Shown here in pieces: positions 1-8,166 of a stretch of 64,000 nucleotides of DNA; the stretch's first letter is position 1; each line of letters begins with the position of its first letter. The translations under genes were made by a program, and so were the position numbers. This DNA comes from Paenibacillus sp. VTT E-133291 (lineage in GTDB: Bacteria > Bacillota > Bacilli > Paenibacillales > Paenibacillaceae), in NCBI RefSeq assembly GCF_002264395.1, contig NZ_NFVA01000035.1, positions 1 through 64,000 of the forward strand. Direction: 5' to 3'. A model generated the notes under the pieces. The model did not search any database and was not told the DNA's origin. It was given only the letters and a program-made list of their open reading frames with translations.

Positions 1-291
1 AGTTACAGTAGTCGTATCCGAAGGCTTAGTAACCGGAGTTGCGGTAGATGTATCTTTATTTGGAACCGTTCCTGTTTGAGGCTTGGACACCACGATTGTG
101 CTATTAAAAATAGGGAATCCCTGTAGGTTGGCTTGTTTTAGATATTGTAAAACTTGCTCATAGCTAGTACCTGATTTAATTACTGTTACTTCAGTTGAGG
201 CCGCATTCGCTTCGAGTGGAAGTGAAATACTAAGGGCCATAACAGCTGCTACACTACCACCAATAATTGCTCTTAATCTCTTGTTCTTCAT
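1..291 (-). CDS. Secreted protein, N-terminal part only (gene runs off the window)
   Basis: The ATG at 291 opens a frame that stays open to the window edge, so about 97 residues are visible. The N-terminus is a clear signal peptide: KNKR basic start, a hydrophobic stretch to about residue 27, and an AxA-type cleavage site near EANA-A. A short folded segment follows (EVTVIKSGTSYEQVLQYL), then a Thr/Pro/Ser-rich linker of the kind that separates domains in Gram-positive exoproteins. The functional C-terminal domain lies outside the window. A CAP/SCP-type (YkwD-like) exoprotein is one possibility, but nothing visible proves it. The gene is preceded by an AGGAGATGG-type ribosome binding site. Confidence 0.75.
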   Translation of the reverse strand, partial: MKNKRLRAIIGGSVAAVMALSISLPLEANAASTEVTVIKSGTSYEQVLQYLKQANLQGFPIFNSTIVVSKPQTGTVPNKDTSTATPVTKPSDTTTVT

Positions 292-481
292 TCTGCCATC
301 TCCTCTTTCTTGTGTGTAATATATGTTTCTGCTTAGAGTGACCAGCTACAAATGTTACAAAGTTGTAATTTGTTCCTCAGTCATTGTAGCATAATTCTAT
401 CAGCTGTGCTCTTCTAATTTTTAACATTTAATAGTCTTGACTGTAAGTTTTCTGAGTCTGAATGCATTAGATTTTCACGAT

Positions 482-522
482 AAAAAACAAAAAAAGTCGC
501 CATTCTCGAGAGAATAGCAACT
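482..522 (-). terminator. Rho-independent terminator of the WG-repeat gene
   Basis: Read on the minus strand, a hairpin built on the palindrome ATTCTCGAGAGAAT with flanking paired bases (495-522) is followed by a run of seven T and a second T-rich stretch. It lies 27 bases after the stop codon at 549. Confidence 0.8.
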
Positions 523-548
523 TCTAAGTGCTAATGGATATGAGGGAA

Positions 549-2513
549 CTAGTGAAACGACTGCCAAAAGTCTCCCTCAGTAGAGATAAGTCCCATAATT
601 TCCGCGTATGGAATACGGAAAGTGGGAAAACCCGCAACATAAGGAGCAATCTCATAAGGAGCAAAATAAAGATACAACGCTTCATTATCTACAAAGAAAG
701 GCTGATCCGAGGTAATTCCTTTATACGTATCCGGAAAAACATAAGAGTATTGAGGGTCATTCTCAATCTGCTTTCCGACGATTTTACTTAGCTTCTCCAC
801 ATATCTGCTTCCTGGCTTGAACAGATCACCCAGCTTATAGAACCTTCCATTTCGCAAATTAGTATGGGTATAGATTTTGGTAGGCATACCGTGGGCTGCT
901 CCAAAAGGATATCGATAACCCGTTAATTCCAGCACTAGAAGGTTTTTGCGGAAAAAGGACACTGAAAAATCACCATTGTAACTGAAATCCTGTGTTGCTC
1001 CATTACTACCTGGGTCTTCGACTAGCGAAAGCTTCCGTAATTTATCATTAACCTCTCTAGAAACTTCCGCACTTGCAATTCCCTCAACAACCGGATAGTA
1101 AACCAGATAATCCCTGTTCGGTTTGTACTTCTTCTCTACTACGGAATATGGCGGTCTCAGTGGGATGACTCCATTTTGCCTCCAAATCTGTTTCCCTTGA
1201 CGATCATAATATGCTGTACGTTGATCTATATCTGCTCTAATTAGGCGCCCACTGAGGGTAAGTGTTCCCGTCCCTTGAATAACTGGAGGCTGAGCTGCTC
1301 TTTTTCCAGTTCGATCTATAAAAAAAGTCTCCTTAGCATCATACACAGACGCCAGTCCGTCCTGATAATTATTCACACCAAGCAGGGTATGATTGCTCAG
1401 AATCGCTCCTGTCTCTGCATCAGCGATAATGTAACGTGAGCCTCGATAAGGTTGACTAGGGAATATTGGTGTTCCTATGGCTGCTCTGCCCTCACCAAGC
1501 TGCAGGACTTCATAATATTTCGCAGGGATGATCATTTTTCCTTGTTTATCAATCAGCCCATAGGCGTTGCCATAGTTCTCCGCGGTGTTCACCACTGCAC
1601 GCCCCTCCGAAAAAGGTAAGGCAGAAGTGAATTGTGGCTGAATAGCTACTGTTCCATCAGTGTTTAAGTAACCGTACTTACCGTTCTCAGTCGCTTGATA
1701 GGAGAGCAGCCCATCACCCGGACTCCCTACGAATGGATGATTGTACGTATGCAGAATCTTCCCTTCAGGATCAATGAGTGCGTAATCCCCCTCTTTAATC
1801 TTGACTAAAGCCACACCATTCATGAAATCATTGGCATCCAAATAAATTGCAGGCAAAACCTCTTTGCCTTGCGCATCTACATACCCGTATAGGGATTGAC
1901 CACCCGTTGTGTTTTGTTTCGAAAATAATGCAAGTCCCTCATGTAATGAGTTTAGATAATCATAACGGGCTGGAGTCACCTCTTTACCTTTTTCATCAAT
2001 AAATGTGTACCCTTTCGCATCTGATACTACTGCGCGTCCTTCCGAAAAAGGGGCAATAAACGAGTAAATGGGCTTCACCCGCTCCCGTCCAGAGCTGTCG
2101 ATCAGTCCGCTACTGTTTTTTCGTTGTACAATTGCTAGCCCATTTTTCTGAAAATCCTCAGCATATTCGTATCTAGGTTCAATCTGAACACGACCTTCGT
2201 CGTTAATATATCCCCAAAGCGTACCCTCTTTAAGATTAAAGGGCGCCGGATGCAGCCCAGTATTTCTTAATTCGTCGTCAACCCACTCCGGTAATACATA
2301 CGGCGTCTCATAAGGCTTATTAGAGTAGTCTACACGATATAATCCCGCCTCTGCTGGGATCGTAACGAACAGCTCCTCTTCTGTACGTATGAAATCTTCT
2401 TCTTGCTGCGTAATATATTCGTTCCAGCCAATGCCGTCCCATCTCCATACATCCGCTTGCAACGGACCATTGTCATTCCCTTTCCCCAGCTCATTCAATC
2501 TAATCCTTAACAT
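549..2513 (-). CDS. WG-repeat protein with C-terminal DUF3298-type domain
   Basis: Protein of 654 residues. The start is placed at ATG 2513 because an AAAGGGGAG ribosome binding site sits 7 bases upstream; the frame continues further upstream but without a comparable site. After an N-terminal region of about 150 residues there are roughly seven repeats of the WG type, each with the pattern Y/F-G-x-I/V-D-x-x-G-x-x-x-x-x-P-x-Y followed by F-x-E-G-x-A-x-V. The last ~180 residues resemble the DUF3298 fold found in anti-sigma factors and PdaC-like secreted proteins (the YRYPFGAAHG and RFYKLGDLFKPGS segments). No signal peptide is visible with this start, so a cytoplasmic location is likely. WG repeats are thought to be protein-binding surfaces; the actual role is unknown. 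Confidence 0.8.
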   Translation of the reverse strand: MLRIRLNELGKGNDNGPLQADVWRWDGIGWNEYITQQEEDFIRTEEELFVTIPAEAGLYRVDYSNKPYETPYVLPEWVDDELRNTGLHPAPFNLKEGTLWGYINDEGRVQIEPRYEYAEDFQKNGLAIVQRKNSSGLIDSSGRERVKPIYSFIAPFSEGRAVVSDAKGYTFIDEKGKEVTPARYDYLNSLHEGLALFSKQNTTGGQSLYGYVDAQGKEVLPAIYLDANDFMNGVALVKIKEGDYALIDPEGKILHTYNHPFVGSPGDGLLSYQATENGKYGYLNTDGTVAIQPQFTSALPFSEGRAVVNTAENYGNAYGLIDKQGKMIIPAKYYEVLQLGEGRAAIGTPIFPSQPYRGSRYIIADAETGAILSNHTLLGVNNYQDGLASVYDAKETFFIDRTGKRAAQPPVIQGTGTLTLSGRLIRADIDQRTAYYDRQGKQIWRQNGVIPLRPPYSVVEKKYKPNRDYLVYYPVVEGIASAEVSREVNDKLRKLSLVEDPGSNGATQDFSYNGDFSVSFFRKNLLVLELTGYRYPFGAAHGMPTKIYTHTNLRNGRFYKLGDLFKPGSRYVEKLSKIVGKQIENDPQYSYVFPDTYKGITSDQPFFVDNEALYLYFAPYEIAPYVAGFPTFRIPYAEIMGLISTEGDFWQSFH

Positions 2514-2881
2514 CCAGTCGCTCCCCTTTAACAAAGGCATTTGCCTATAGAATATGGGAGAATGTTGGTTTATGTGATTTTGATCTTTTAGATGTTGATG
2601 AAGTTGAAAACGCATCAAGCGAGTTAGATGTGTCGATACTGGTTGCACGGTGGGTATTAGGCGGGAACAAAAACAATTACACTTCATTTAGCTCAATTCA
2701 GTCGATTATACGGGATTGATACCGTTCATTTACTACATTTCAAACAAAAACGAGTACAGTGTCAGCGTATAATATAGGTTGGTCTTAACCGTGGAAGTCG
2801 GGGTAGGACTATCGGCGGCAGTAGGCGATAATGTTTGTGCGATATTGGTTGTGACAGTGCAAAGCCATTGAAAGAGACATG

Positions 2882-2914
2882 CCAAAAAGCGTTTGCGGTA
2901 ACTAGCAAACGCTT
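2882..2914 (-). terminator. Probable mgl operon terminator
   Basis: Perfect 10-bp arms (AAGCGTTTGC / GCAAACGCTT, 2887-2896 and 2905-2914) with an 8-base loop, followed on the minus strand by a short T run. It lies about 190 bases beyond the mglC stop, so the operon would have a long 3' untranslated region. Confidence 0.6.
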
Positions 2915-2992
2915 CTTCTGTCTTACCCCAGCGAGGTGATAATGAGAACAGAGAGGAACTTTGGAGCTGTAGAAACAAATTGGTCACCTTTG

Positions 2993-3040
2993 TTCTCAGA
3001 TTCCAGCCGCTAACGCGGTATCAATCAAGGAATCTGAGAA
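2993..3040. repeat. Nested inverted repeat downstream of mglC
   Basis: Outer arms TTCTCAGATTCC (2993-3004) and GGAATCTGAGAA (3029-3040) are perfect over 12 bp. Just inside the left arm is a second small hairpin (CCGC/GCGG). There is no T run on either strand, so it is not a simple terminator. It could be an interspersed palindromic repeat unit or an mRNA-stabilising structure. Confidence 0.6.
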
Positions 3041-3101
3041 TAACAGCGATCGTAAGCCCAATATTTCCCGGAGTTAGCCCTTAATCACCCCGCGACCATG
3101 A

Positions 3102-4109
3102 CTACTTCTTCGAAGAGTACTTCCGCATATCAAATGCGACTGCGGCTATAATGATCAAACCTTTGATAATTAACTGATAGTACGGGCTAATGCCGATAAA
3201 GGTCAGACCGTAGTTAATGAGAGTAAAGATGATAACCCCCACTAGAACACCCGGCACAGTACCAATGCCCCCGGTTGTAGATACGCCACCGACTACACAA
3301 GCTGCAATGGCATCAAGTTCATACATGTTACCGTAGTTATTAGTTGCTCCACCTGTTCTAGCAGCTTCCAGAACGCCTGCCAGACCATATAGCGCACCAG
3401 CAATAGCATAGATATAAATCAGGTTCTTGGAAACATCGATACCGGATACTTTAGCCGCCTGCATATTTCCGCCAATAGCGTACATGTTCTTACCCAGCTT
3501 GGTTTTATTGAATACCACCCAAACAATGGCGGCGACCGCCAGGGCTATGAGAACAATGTATGGTACTGAATATTTGCCGCTCCCGATGAAGCCGGACCCG
3601 ATTTTGGTAAAATCAGGACGCAGACCGCCGATTGGCTGGGATTGGTTCGGGTCCATATCGAAGTACAGGGAGTTCAGCCCGTACACGATGAGCATTGTAC
3701 CCAGGGTAGCTATAAATGGCGGAACGTGAAGCTTGGAAACGACAATACCATTGATAAGTCCACAGAGAAGACCAGCAATGATAGCAATTGCTATAGGAAG
3801 GATTACTTCCACTTGCGGAAGATCTGGAAAAAAACGACGGGAATAGTCTGGGATTTGCAGCATCGAAGCGGAGATAACCGCCGTAAAACCAACCACCCGT
3901 CCGGCGGACAAGTCAGTACCTGCCGTAATAAGGATAAAGGCAACCCCAAGCGCGATGATAACGCGTGTAGACGACTGAATCAGTACGTCACGCAAGGTGT
4001 TGATGGACATAAAGTTTGGATCGTATATGATGATCCCCATAATCAGCAGTACCAGCACGATGTAAATCGCGTTTTGAGTCACAAAGGATTGAGCTTTTTT
4101 AACGTTCAT
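3102..4109 (-). CDS. mglC: Galactose/methyl-galactoside ABC transporter permease
   Basis: 335 residues, the length of E. coli MglC (336), with about eight to ten hydrophobic membrane segments. Conserved family stretches are visible: IALGVAFILITAGTDLSAGR near residues 53-72, PPFIATLGTM, and the cytoplasmic-loop region GKNMYAIGGNMQAAKVSGI. It forms the membrane channel of a carbohydrate (CUT2) importer with MglA and MglB. It is the last gene of mglB-mglA-mglC, starting 52 bases after the mglA stop behind an AAGGGGGAT ribosome binding site. Ribose or another sugar cannot be fully excluded as substrate, but the similarity pattern fits MglC better than RbsC. Confidence 0.92.
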   Translation of the reverse strand: MNVKKAQSFVTQNAIYIVLVLLIMGIIIYDPNFMSINTLRDVLIQSSTRVIIALGVAFILITAGTDLSAGRVVGFTAVISASMLQIPDYSRRFFPDLPQVEVILPIAIAIIAGLLCGLINGIVVSKLHVPPFIATLGTMLIVYGLNSLYFDMDPNQSQPIGGLRPDFTKIGSGFIGSGKYSVPYIVLIALAVAAIVWVVFNKTKLGKNMYAIGGNMQAAKVSGIDVSKNLIYIYAIAGALYGLAGVLEAARTGGATNNYGNMYELDAIAACVVGGVSTTGGIGTVPGVLVGVIIFTLINYGLTFIGISPYYQLIIKGLIIIAAVAFDMRKYSSKK

Positions 4110-4161
4110 TTGTAGTGATCCCCCTTAAAATTACGCAAGCATATTCTCCTATCCTTACTCC

Positions 4162-5673
4162 TTAATGCTGTGCAGCGAGACGCATAACTTCGGTTTCCGT
4201 AGCTTGCTCGCCTTCTAATATTCCTGTAAGCCGTCCTTCCGACATGACCATTACACGGTCAGACATTCCGAGCAGCTCCGGCATTTCAGAGGAGATCATA
4301 ATGATACTCTTCCCTTGCTGGGCCAAGTCAGCAATTATGGAGTAAATCTCGAATTTAGCCCCTACGTCGATACCGCGAGTCGGCTCGTCCAGAAGCAGGA
4401 TTTCGGGCTCAGTAAGCAACCATCTGGCGAGCAGCACCTTTTGCTGATTACCACCAGAAAGATTCATGATTAGCGTTTTGGTTGTAGGTGTTTTAGTTCG
4501 TAATTTTTCAATCATTTTATCTACTTCAACTTTTTTCTTCTTGCTATTCAGCAGGAGGTACGGTTTTTGGTAACGATGTAGATTAGCAATCGCACCATTC
4601 TCATGGACAGATAAAACTGGGAAAATTCCTGTTACACGACGTTCTTCGGTAAGCAAAGCCATTCCGTGTTTCTTAGCATCCTTCGGAGAATTGATAGTAA
4701 CCTCCTTGCCTTTAATAGAGATCGTTCCGGATTTCAAGGCTCGCAGACCGAACAACGCCTCAATGACCTCAGTTCTCTGGGCACCTACCAGACCCCCAAT
4801 ACCAAGGACCTCTCCACGTCTTAATTCGAAAGACACATCTTTAAATGATCTTTCCTCAGGGGAGGTTAAGCCTTCCACCTTCATGTATACTTCACCAGGT
4901 ACGTTGAAGCGCTCAGGAAAACGGCTGGTCAAATCACGGCCCACCATTTTGGAAATGATAATATCTGTAGTTAATTCCTCTGCTGGCCAGGTTCCGATTT
5001 TTTTACCGTCACGCATAATAGTAACTTCATCAGAGATTGCAAGAATCTCTTCCATTTTGTGAGATATATAGATAATAGCTACGCCTCTACTTCTGAGATC
5101 CCGTATGATCCGGAATAAATGTTCCACCTCCACACTGGTTAGGGAAGAAGTGGGTTCATCCATTACAATAACTCGGGAGTGAAAAGAGACAGCCTTCGCA
5201 ATTTCAATGGATTGGATTTTGGATACGGAAAGCTTACCCACTAATGTTTCGGGATTCAGATCGATATCCAGATCTTTAAACAAATTTTCCGTGTCAGTGA
5301 ACATTTTCTTATGGTCGATAAACTGAATGGGGCCGATTCCCTTCGTTGGAAAACGTCCTAGCCAGATATTCTCCATAACACTTCGGAACGGCACGGGATG
5401 CAGCTCCTGGTGAATCATCGATATACCGCTTTTTAACGCATCATTTGAACTGCTGATGGAAGCCTTCTCGCCATCCAAAAAGATCTCACCGGCATCCGGT
5501 GAATAAATACCAAAGAGACATTTCATAAGTGTAGACTTACCTGCACCATTCTCGCCCATAAGGGCATGCACCGAACCCGGTCTGACCTTTAAACTAACAT
5601 CATCCAGCGCTTTGACGCCGGGGAATTCTTTCGTAATATTGTTCATTTCCAGCAAAAACTCAGCTTTTTCCAT
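4162..5673 (-). CDS. mglA: Galactose/methyl-galactoside ABC transporter, tandem ATPase
   Basis: 503 residues with two ABC domains, as in all CUT2 ATPases. The first half has Walker A GENGAGKST (about residues 40-48), a degenerate signature (LSVSKIQSIEIAKA) and Walker B VIVMDEPTSSL. The second half has a degenerate Walker A region (GGLVGAQRTEV), the signature LSGGNQQK and Walker B ILLLDEPTRGIDVG. Long stretches match what I know of E. coli MglA (for example HALMGENGAGKSTL and GIDVGAKFEIY). It powers sugar import through MglC. Start ATG 5673 has a GTAGGGGGC ribosome binding site. Confidence 0.94.
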   Translation of the reverse strand: MEKAEFLLEMNNITKEFPGVKALDDVSLKVRPGSVHALMGENGAGKSTLMKCLFGIYSPDAGEIFLDGEKASISSSNDALKSGISMIHQELHPVPFRSVMENIWLGRFPTKGIGPIQFIDHKKMFTDTENLFKDLDIDLNPETLVGKLSVSKIQSIEIAKAVSFHSRVIVMDEPTSSLTSVEVEHLFRIIRDLRSRGVAIIYISHKMEEILAISDEVTIMRDGKKIGTWPAEELTTDIIISKMVGRDLTSRFPERFNVPGEVYMKVEGLTSPEERSFKDVSFELRRGEVLGIGGLVGAQRTEVIEALFGLRALKSGTISIKGKEVTINSPKDAKKHGMALLTEERRVTGIFPVLSVHENGAIANLHRYQKPYLLLNSKKKKVEVDKMIEKLRTKTPTTKTLIMNLSGGNQQKVLLARWLLTEPEILLLDEPTRGIDVGAKFEIYSIIADLAQQGKSIIMISSEMPELLGMSDRVMVMSEGRLTGILEGEQATETEVMRLAAQH

Positions 5674-5756
5674 GTTGTTACGCCCCCTACGCTTTTTTTC
5701 TTTTTTATGAGAGGCACAGCGGTTCCATCCTGTTCCCTGCCTAAAAGAAATACCGA

Positions 5757-5774
5757 GGAGCGGTTATCCGCTCC
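5757..5774 (-). promoter_or_regulatory. Intercistronic stem-loop between mglB and mglA
   Basis: GGAGCGG-TTAT-CCGCTCC forms a perfect 7-bp stem with a four-base loop just after the mglB stop. It has no T run. Such structures commonly protect the binding-protein mRNA from 3' decay or attenuate read-through, so that the binding protein is made in excess over the ATPase and permease. That role is inferred. Confidence 0.65.
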
Positions 5775-5818
5775 CCGTGCTGTCATATGATCATGAGTAA
5801 CTCTGTAGCCGAGGTTAA

Positions 5819-6895
5819 TTACTTAGCGTCAGCTATGTTGTCTTTCGTAATCTTTTTGTAGGAAATCCATACGTATTGGTTATCAGTGATATCAAAACCC
5901 ACATTATCTTTCGTAGGCGTTTCGCCTTTAGCAAGCAGAGCGGCAACTGTGATAGCAGCCTTACCTTGGTTATTCGCATCATTCAGCACCGTTCCAAGCA
6001 TTGTTCCATCTTCCAGCGCTTGAATCGCAGGAGCAGTTGCATCCACACCTACTACCGGCATAAATTTGTCACCTGTAAAGTAACCTGAAGCTTTCAGAGC
6101 TTCGATTGCACCGAGGGCCATATCATCGTTGTTAGCAAGAACAGCTTCAATTTTGTCGCCGTGGGAGCCAAGGAATGCAGCCATTTTTTCTTGTCCTTTT
6201 ACGCGATCCCACATTGCTGTATCTTCAGCCAGTTTCTCCACCTTGATTCCTGCATCTTCGATAGCTTGAATAGAGTAAGTAGTACGAAGCTCAGCATCTT
6301 GGTGTCCTGGTTCGCCTTTTAGCATTACATATTGGAGAACTCCGTCGCCGTTCTTGTCCGCTTCAGGATGCGCTTTCCAGTAGTCAACAATCAGTTGGCC
6401 GGACATTGTACCGGACTCTTCTGCTTTCGCACCTACATAATAAACCTTATCCCATTTCTTCATATCTTCAGGAAGCGGTTCGCGGTTAAGGAATACCACT
6501 GGAATGTTTGCTGTTTTTGCTTTTTCGATAATGACGCCAGCAGCTGTACGGTCAACTGGGTTAATCAGCATTCCGTTATATTTTTTAGTGATGAATAAGT
6601 CAACCTTATCATTTTGTGTTGGTTGTGAATTTTGGCTATCTACGATATCTACTGTAGCGATGCCTTTAGCAGCACTATCGATAGCGTTACGAACACCTGT
6701 CATAAAAGTATCGTCAAATTTGTAAATGGCGACCCCAACTTTAGGCGTTTCTGTTGTAGTGCCCGAGTTCTCAGTCTTTGGAGCGTTAGTTGCCTTGTCT
6801 GCAGCACTATCTGTAGTTTTGTTGTTGCCACCACAGCCTGTCAGAGCAGCACCCAGCAAAGCACTAGCTAATAGAACGGAAGTGATTTTTTTCAT
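5819..6895 (-). CDS. mglB: Galactose/glucose-binding lipoprotein of ABC importer
   Basis: 358 residues. The signal peptide ends in a lipobox (LTGC, Cys at about residue 21), so the protein is a lipid-anchored extracellular receptor. The mature part is a type-1 periplasmic-binding-protein fold: GVAIYKFDDTFM, KKYNGMLINPVDRTAA, VVFLNREP, then AVLANNDDMALGAIEALK and PVVGVDATAPA, all typical of MglB. It delivers galactose-type sugars to MglC/MglA. It is first in the operon, with an AGGAGGTCA ribosome binding site. A cre-like CcpA site lies upstream at 6973-6986. Confidence 0.92.
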   Translation of the reverse strand: MKKITSVLLASALLGAALTGCGGNNKTTDSAADKATNAPKTENSGTTTETPKVGVAIYKFDDTFMTGVRNAIDSAAKGIATVDIVDSQNSQPTQNDKVDLFITKKYNGMLINPVDRTAAGVIIEKAKTANIPVVFLNREPLPEDMKKWDKVYYVGAKAEESGTMSGQLIVDYWKAHPEADKNGDGVLQYVMLKGEPGHQDAELRTTYSIQAIEDAGIKVEKLAEDTAMWDRVKGQEKMAAFLGSHGDKIEAVLANNDDMALGAIEALKASGYFTGDKFMPVVGVDATAPAIQALEDGTMLGTVLNDANNQGKAAITVAALLAKGETPTKDNVGFDITDNQYVWISYKKITKDNIADAK

Positions 6896-6972
6896 AATTC
6901 ATTGACCTCCTATTTATACTTCTTTTTTATTTGCCCCTGATCGTCTCGGGTACATCCATATTATGCAACACC

Positions 6973-6986
6973 TGAAAACGCTTGCG
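6973..6986. promoter_or_regulatory. cre-like CcpA site in the mglB promoter region
   Basis: TGAAAACGCTTGCG agrees with the catabolite-responsive-element consensus (TGWAANCGNTNWCA-like) at most positions, with the last two bases off. It overlaps the area where a weak minus-strand promoter can be drawn (TTCGCA, 18-base spacer, CATAAT). Repression by CcpA would make sense for a galactose importer. Confidence 0.5.
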
Positions 6987-7085
6987 AATATAAAATCCTA
7001 CTCATTACTATAAAAATTCTAATGAACCCAAGAAGAAATATAAGGATGATTTTCATTTAAAATTTATACTTTCTTATCTTCTAAA

Positions 7086-7127
7086 ATAAAAAACGAATAC
7101 CGCCCCATTCAAGGATGGTATCCGTTT
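7086..7127 (-). terminator. Terminator after the sugar-sensing three-gene operon
   Basis: Minus strand: AAACGGATACC pairs with GGTATTCGTTT across a 15-base loop and is followed by a T-rich run. It sits just past the stop at 7144 and separates the sensory operon from mglBAC. Confidence 0.8.
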
Positions 7128-7143
7128 CACGTTAAATCAACAT

Positions 7144-8166
7144 CTATCTAACAAATGGAAATAACAGCTTTTGATTCTCAGGCCACAACATATTGTCCAA
7201 ATCAATTAGCTTTGTTCCTGTATCGACGCGTTCTGGTACATCGATTCCTTCGATCACTTCAACGGCATGTTTTACAGCCAAATACCCGTTGCTAAAAGGA
7301 TTCTGTATCACTGTTGCTTGAACAGTACCGTCCTGCAGCAATTCCATCATGGAAGGAGAGCTATCAAAGGCTACCATTTTAATATTTTGCAGCCCCCGAC
7401 TTTGGATAGCCATTGCAGCCCCTTGTGAAGCAGTTTCATTCAGGCTCGCAATTCCTCGAAGATTCGGATGCTTCAGCAGCATCAGTTGTGTAAGATCTTC
7501 TGCATCCTTAATACTGGAGGTCGTGTATGAAATCTCAACCACCTGTATATTCGGATAACGCGCAGTGTAATTTAAAAATCCCTTCTCCCGCTCCTCCGCG
7601 TCTCTTGCCCCATACTCAATGCCGTTAGAAGACTCCAGCTTCTCACTCTGCGTTGAATTGGTGAAGTTAATAATGCCCACCTCGCCGTAACCTTTTAACA
7701 GCTTGATCAGCCGTTCTGCAGATTTTTGACCCGCCTCATAGCCGTTCGAGCCAATATATGTCCTTACTCTTGCTGAACCTACTTCCGCATCTACGGATAT
7801 CACAGGGATTTTAGAATAAGCAGCCTGATCTACAACCTGAGCAAGCCCCATGTAACTACTTGCAGCTAAAATAATCACGTCTGCTTTTTCTTTAATGGAG
7901 TCCTGCACCATTTTCACCTGTTCTGTGATGTCACTCTCAGAGTCCGGGGCTTTAAAGGTTAATTTAACGTTGAATTCCTGTGCTGCAGCTTCTGCTCCCA
8001 ATTTAACCGTATTCCAGTAATCGCCCCTGTTCATTTTCACAATGAGATGAATATTACGGGTCTTATTTGTATTGATGTAATTGGGTGCTGAATTAAAACA
8101 AGAGGTAACTGTAGTCCATAACACCGCACACATTAACAAAGTTAGCCAAAAACGAAAGGTTTTCAT
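7144..8166 (-). CDS. Membrane-anchored sugar-binding sensor protein (type-1 PBP)
   Basis: 340 residues. The N-terminus is hydrophobic and ends in a lipobox-like VTSC (Cys at about 23), so a lipoprotein is likely. The rest is a type-1 periplasmic binding fold: NIHLIVKMNRGDYWNTVK at the start, KADVIILAASSYMG, IPVISVDAEVGSARVRTYIGS and GIASLNETASQGAA. It is a second sugar receptor, distinct from MglB. Its start codon overlaps the kinase stop by four bases (ATGA), so the two are translationally coupled. Family knowledge: receptors encoded with a YesM/LytS kinase and a YesN regulator (XylFII-LytS-YesN in clostridia) act as sensors that hand ligand information to the kinase, rather than as transporter subunits. 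That role is inferred here; the sugar is unknown. Confidence 0.8.
   Translation of the reverse strand: MKTFRFWLTLLMCAVLWTTVTSCFNSAPNYINTNKTRNIHLIVKMNRGDYWNTVKLGAEAAAQEFNVKLTFKAPDSESDITEQVKMVQDSIKEKADVIILAASSYMGLAQVVDQAAYSKIPVISVDAEVGSARVRTYIGSNGYEAGQKSAERLIKLLKGYGEVGIINFTNSTQSEKLESSNGIEYGARDAEEREKGFLNYTARYPNIQVVEISYTTSSIKDAEDLTQLMLLKHPNLRGIASLNETASQGAAMAIQSRGLQNIKMVAFDSSPSMMELLQDGTVQATVIQNPFSNGYLAVKHAVEVIEGIDVPERVDTGTKLIDLDNMLWPENQKLLFPFVR

Larger units (their letters stand above)
2514..3101. other. Intergenic region, 588 bases, with strong dyad symmetries
   Basis: No convincing gene. An 84-codon minus-strand frame (2733-2987) has no usual ribosome binding site and an amino acid composition unlike a folded protein. 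The region holds a terminator (2882-2914), a nested inverted repeat (2993-3040), and the 5' flank of the WG-repeat gene. Confidence 0.6.

Noticed and set aside
2733-2987. 84-codon minus-strand frame in the mgl 3' region
   Set aside because: No ribosome binding site, low-complexity Leu/Thr/Ser composition, and it runs through a terminator hairpin.
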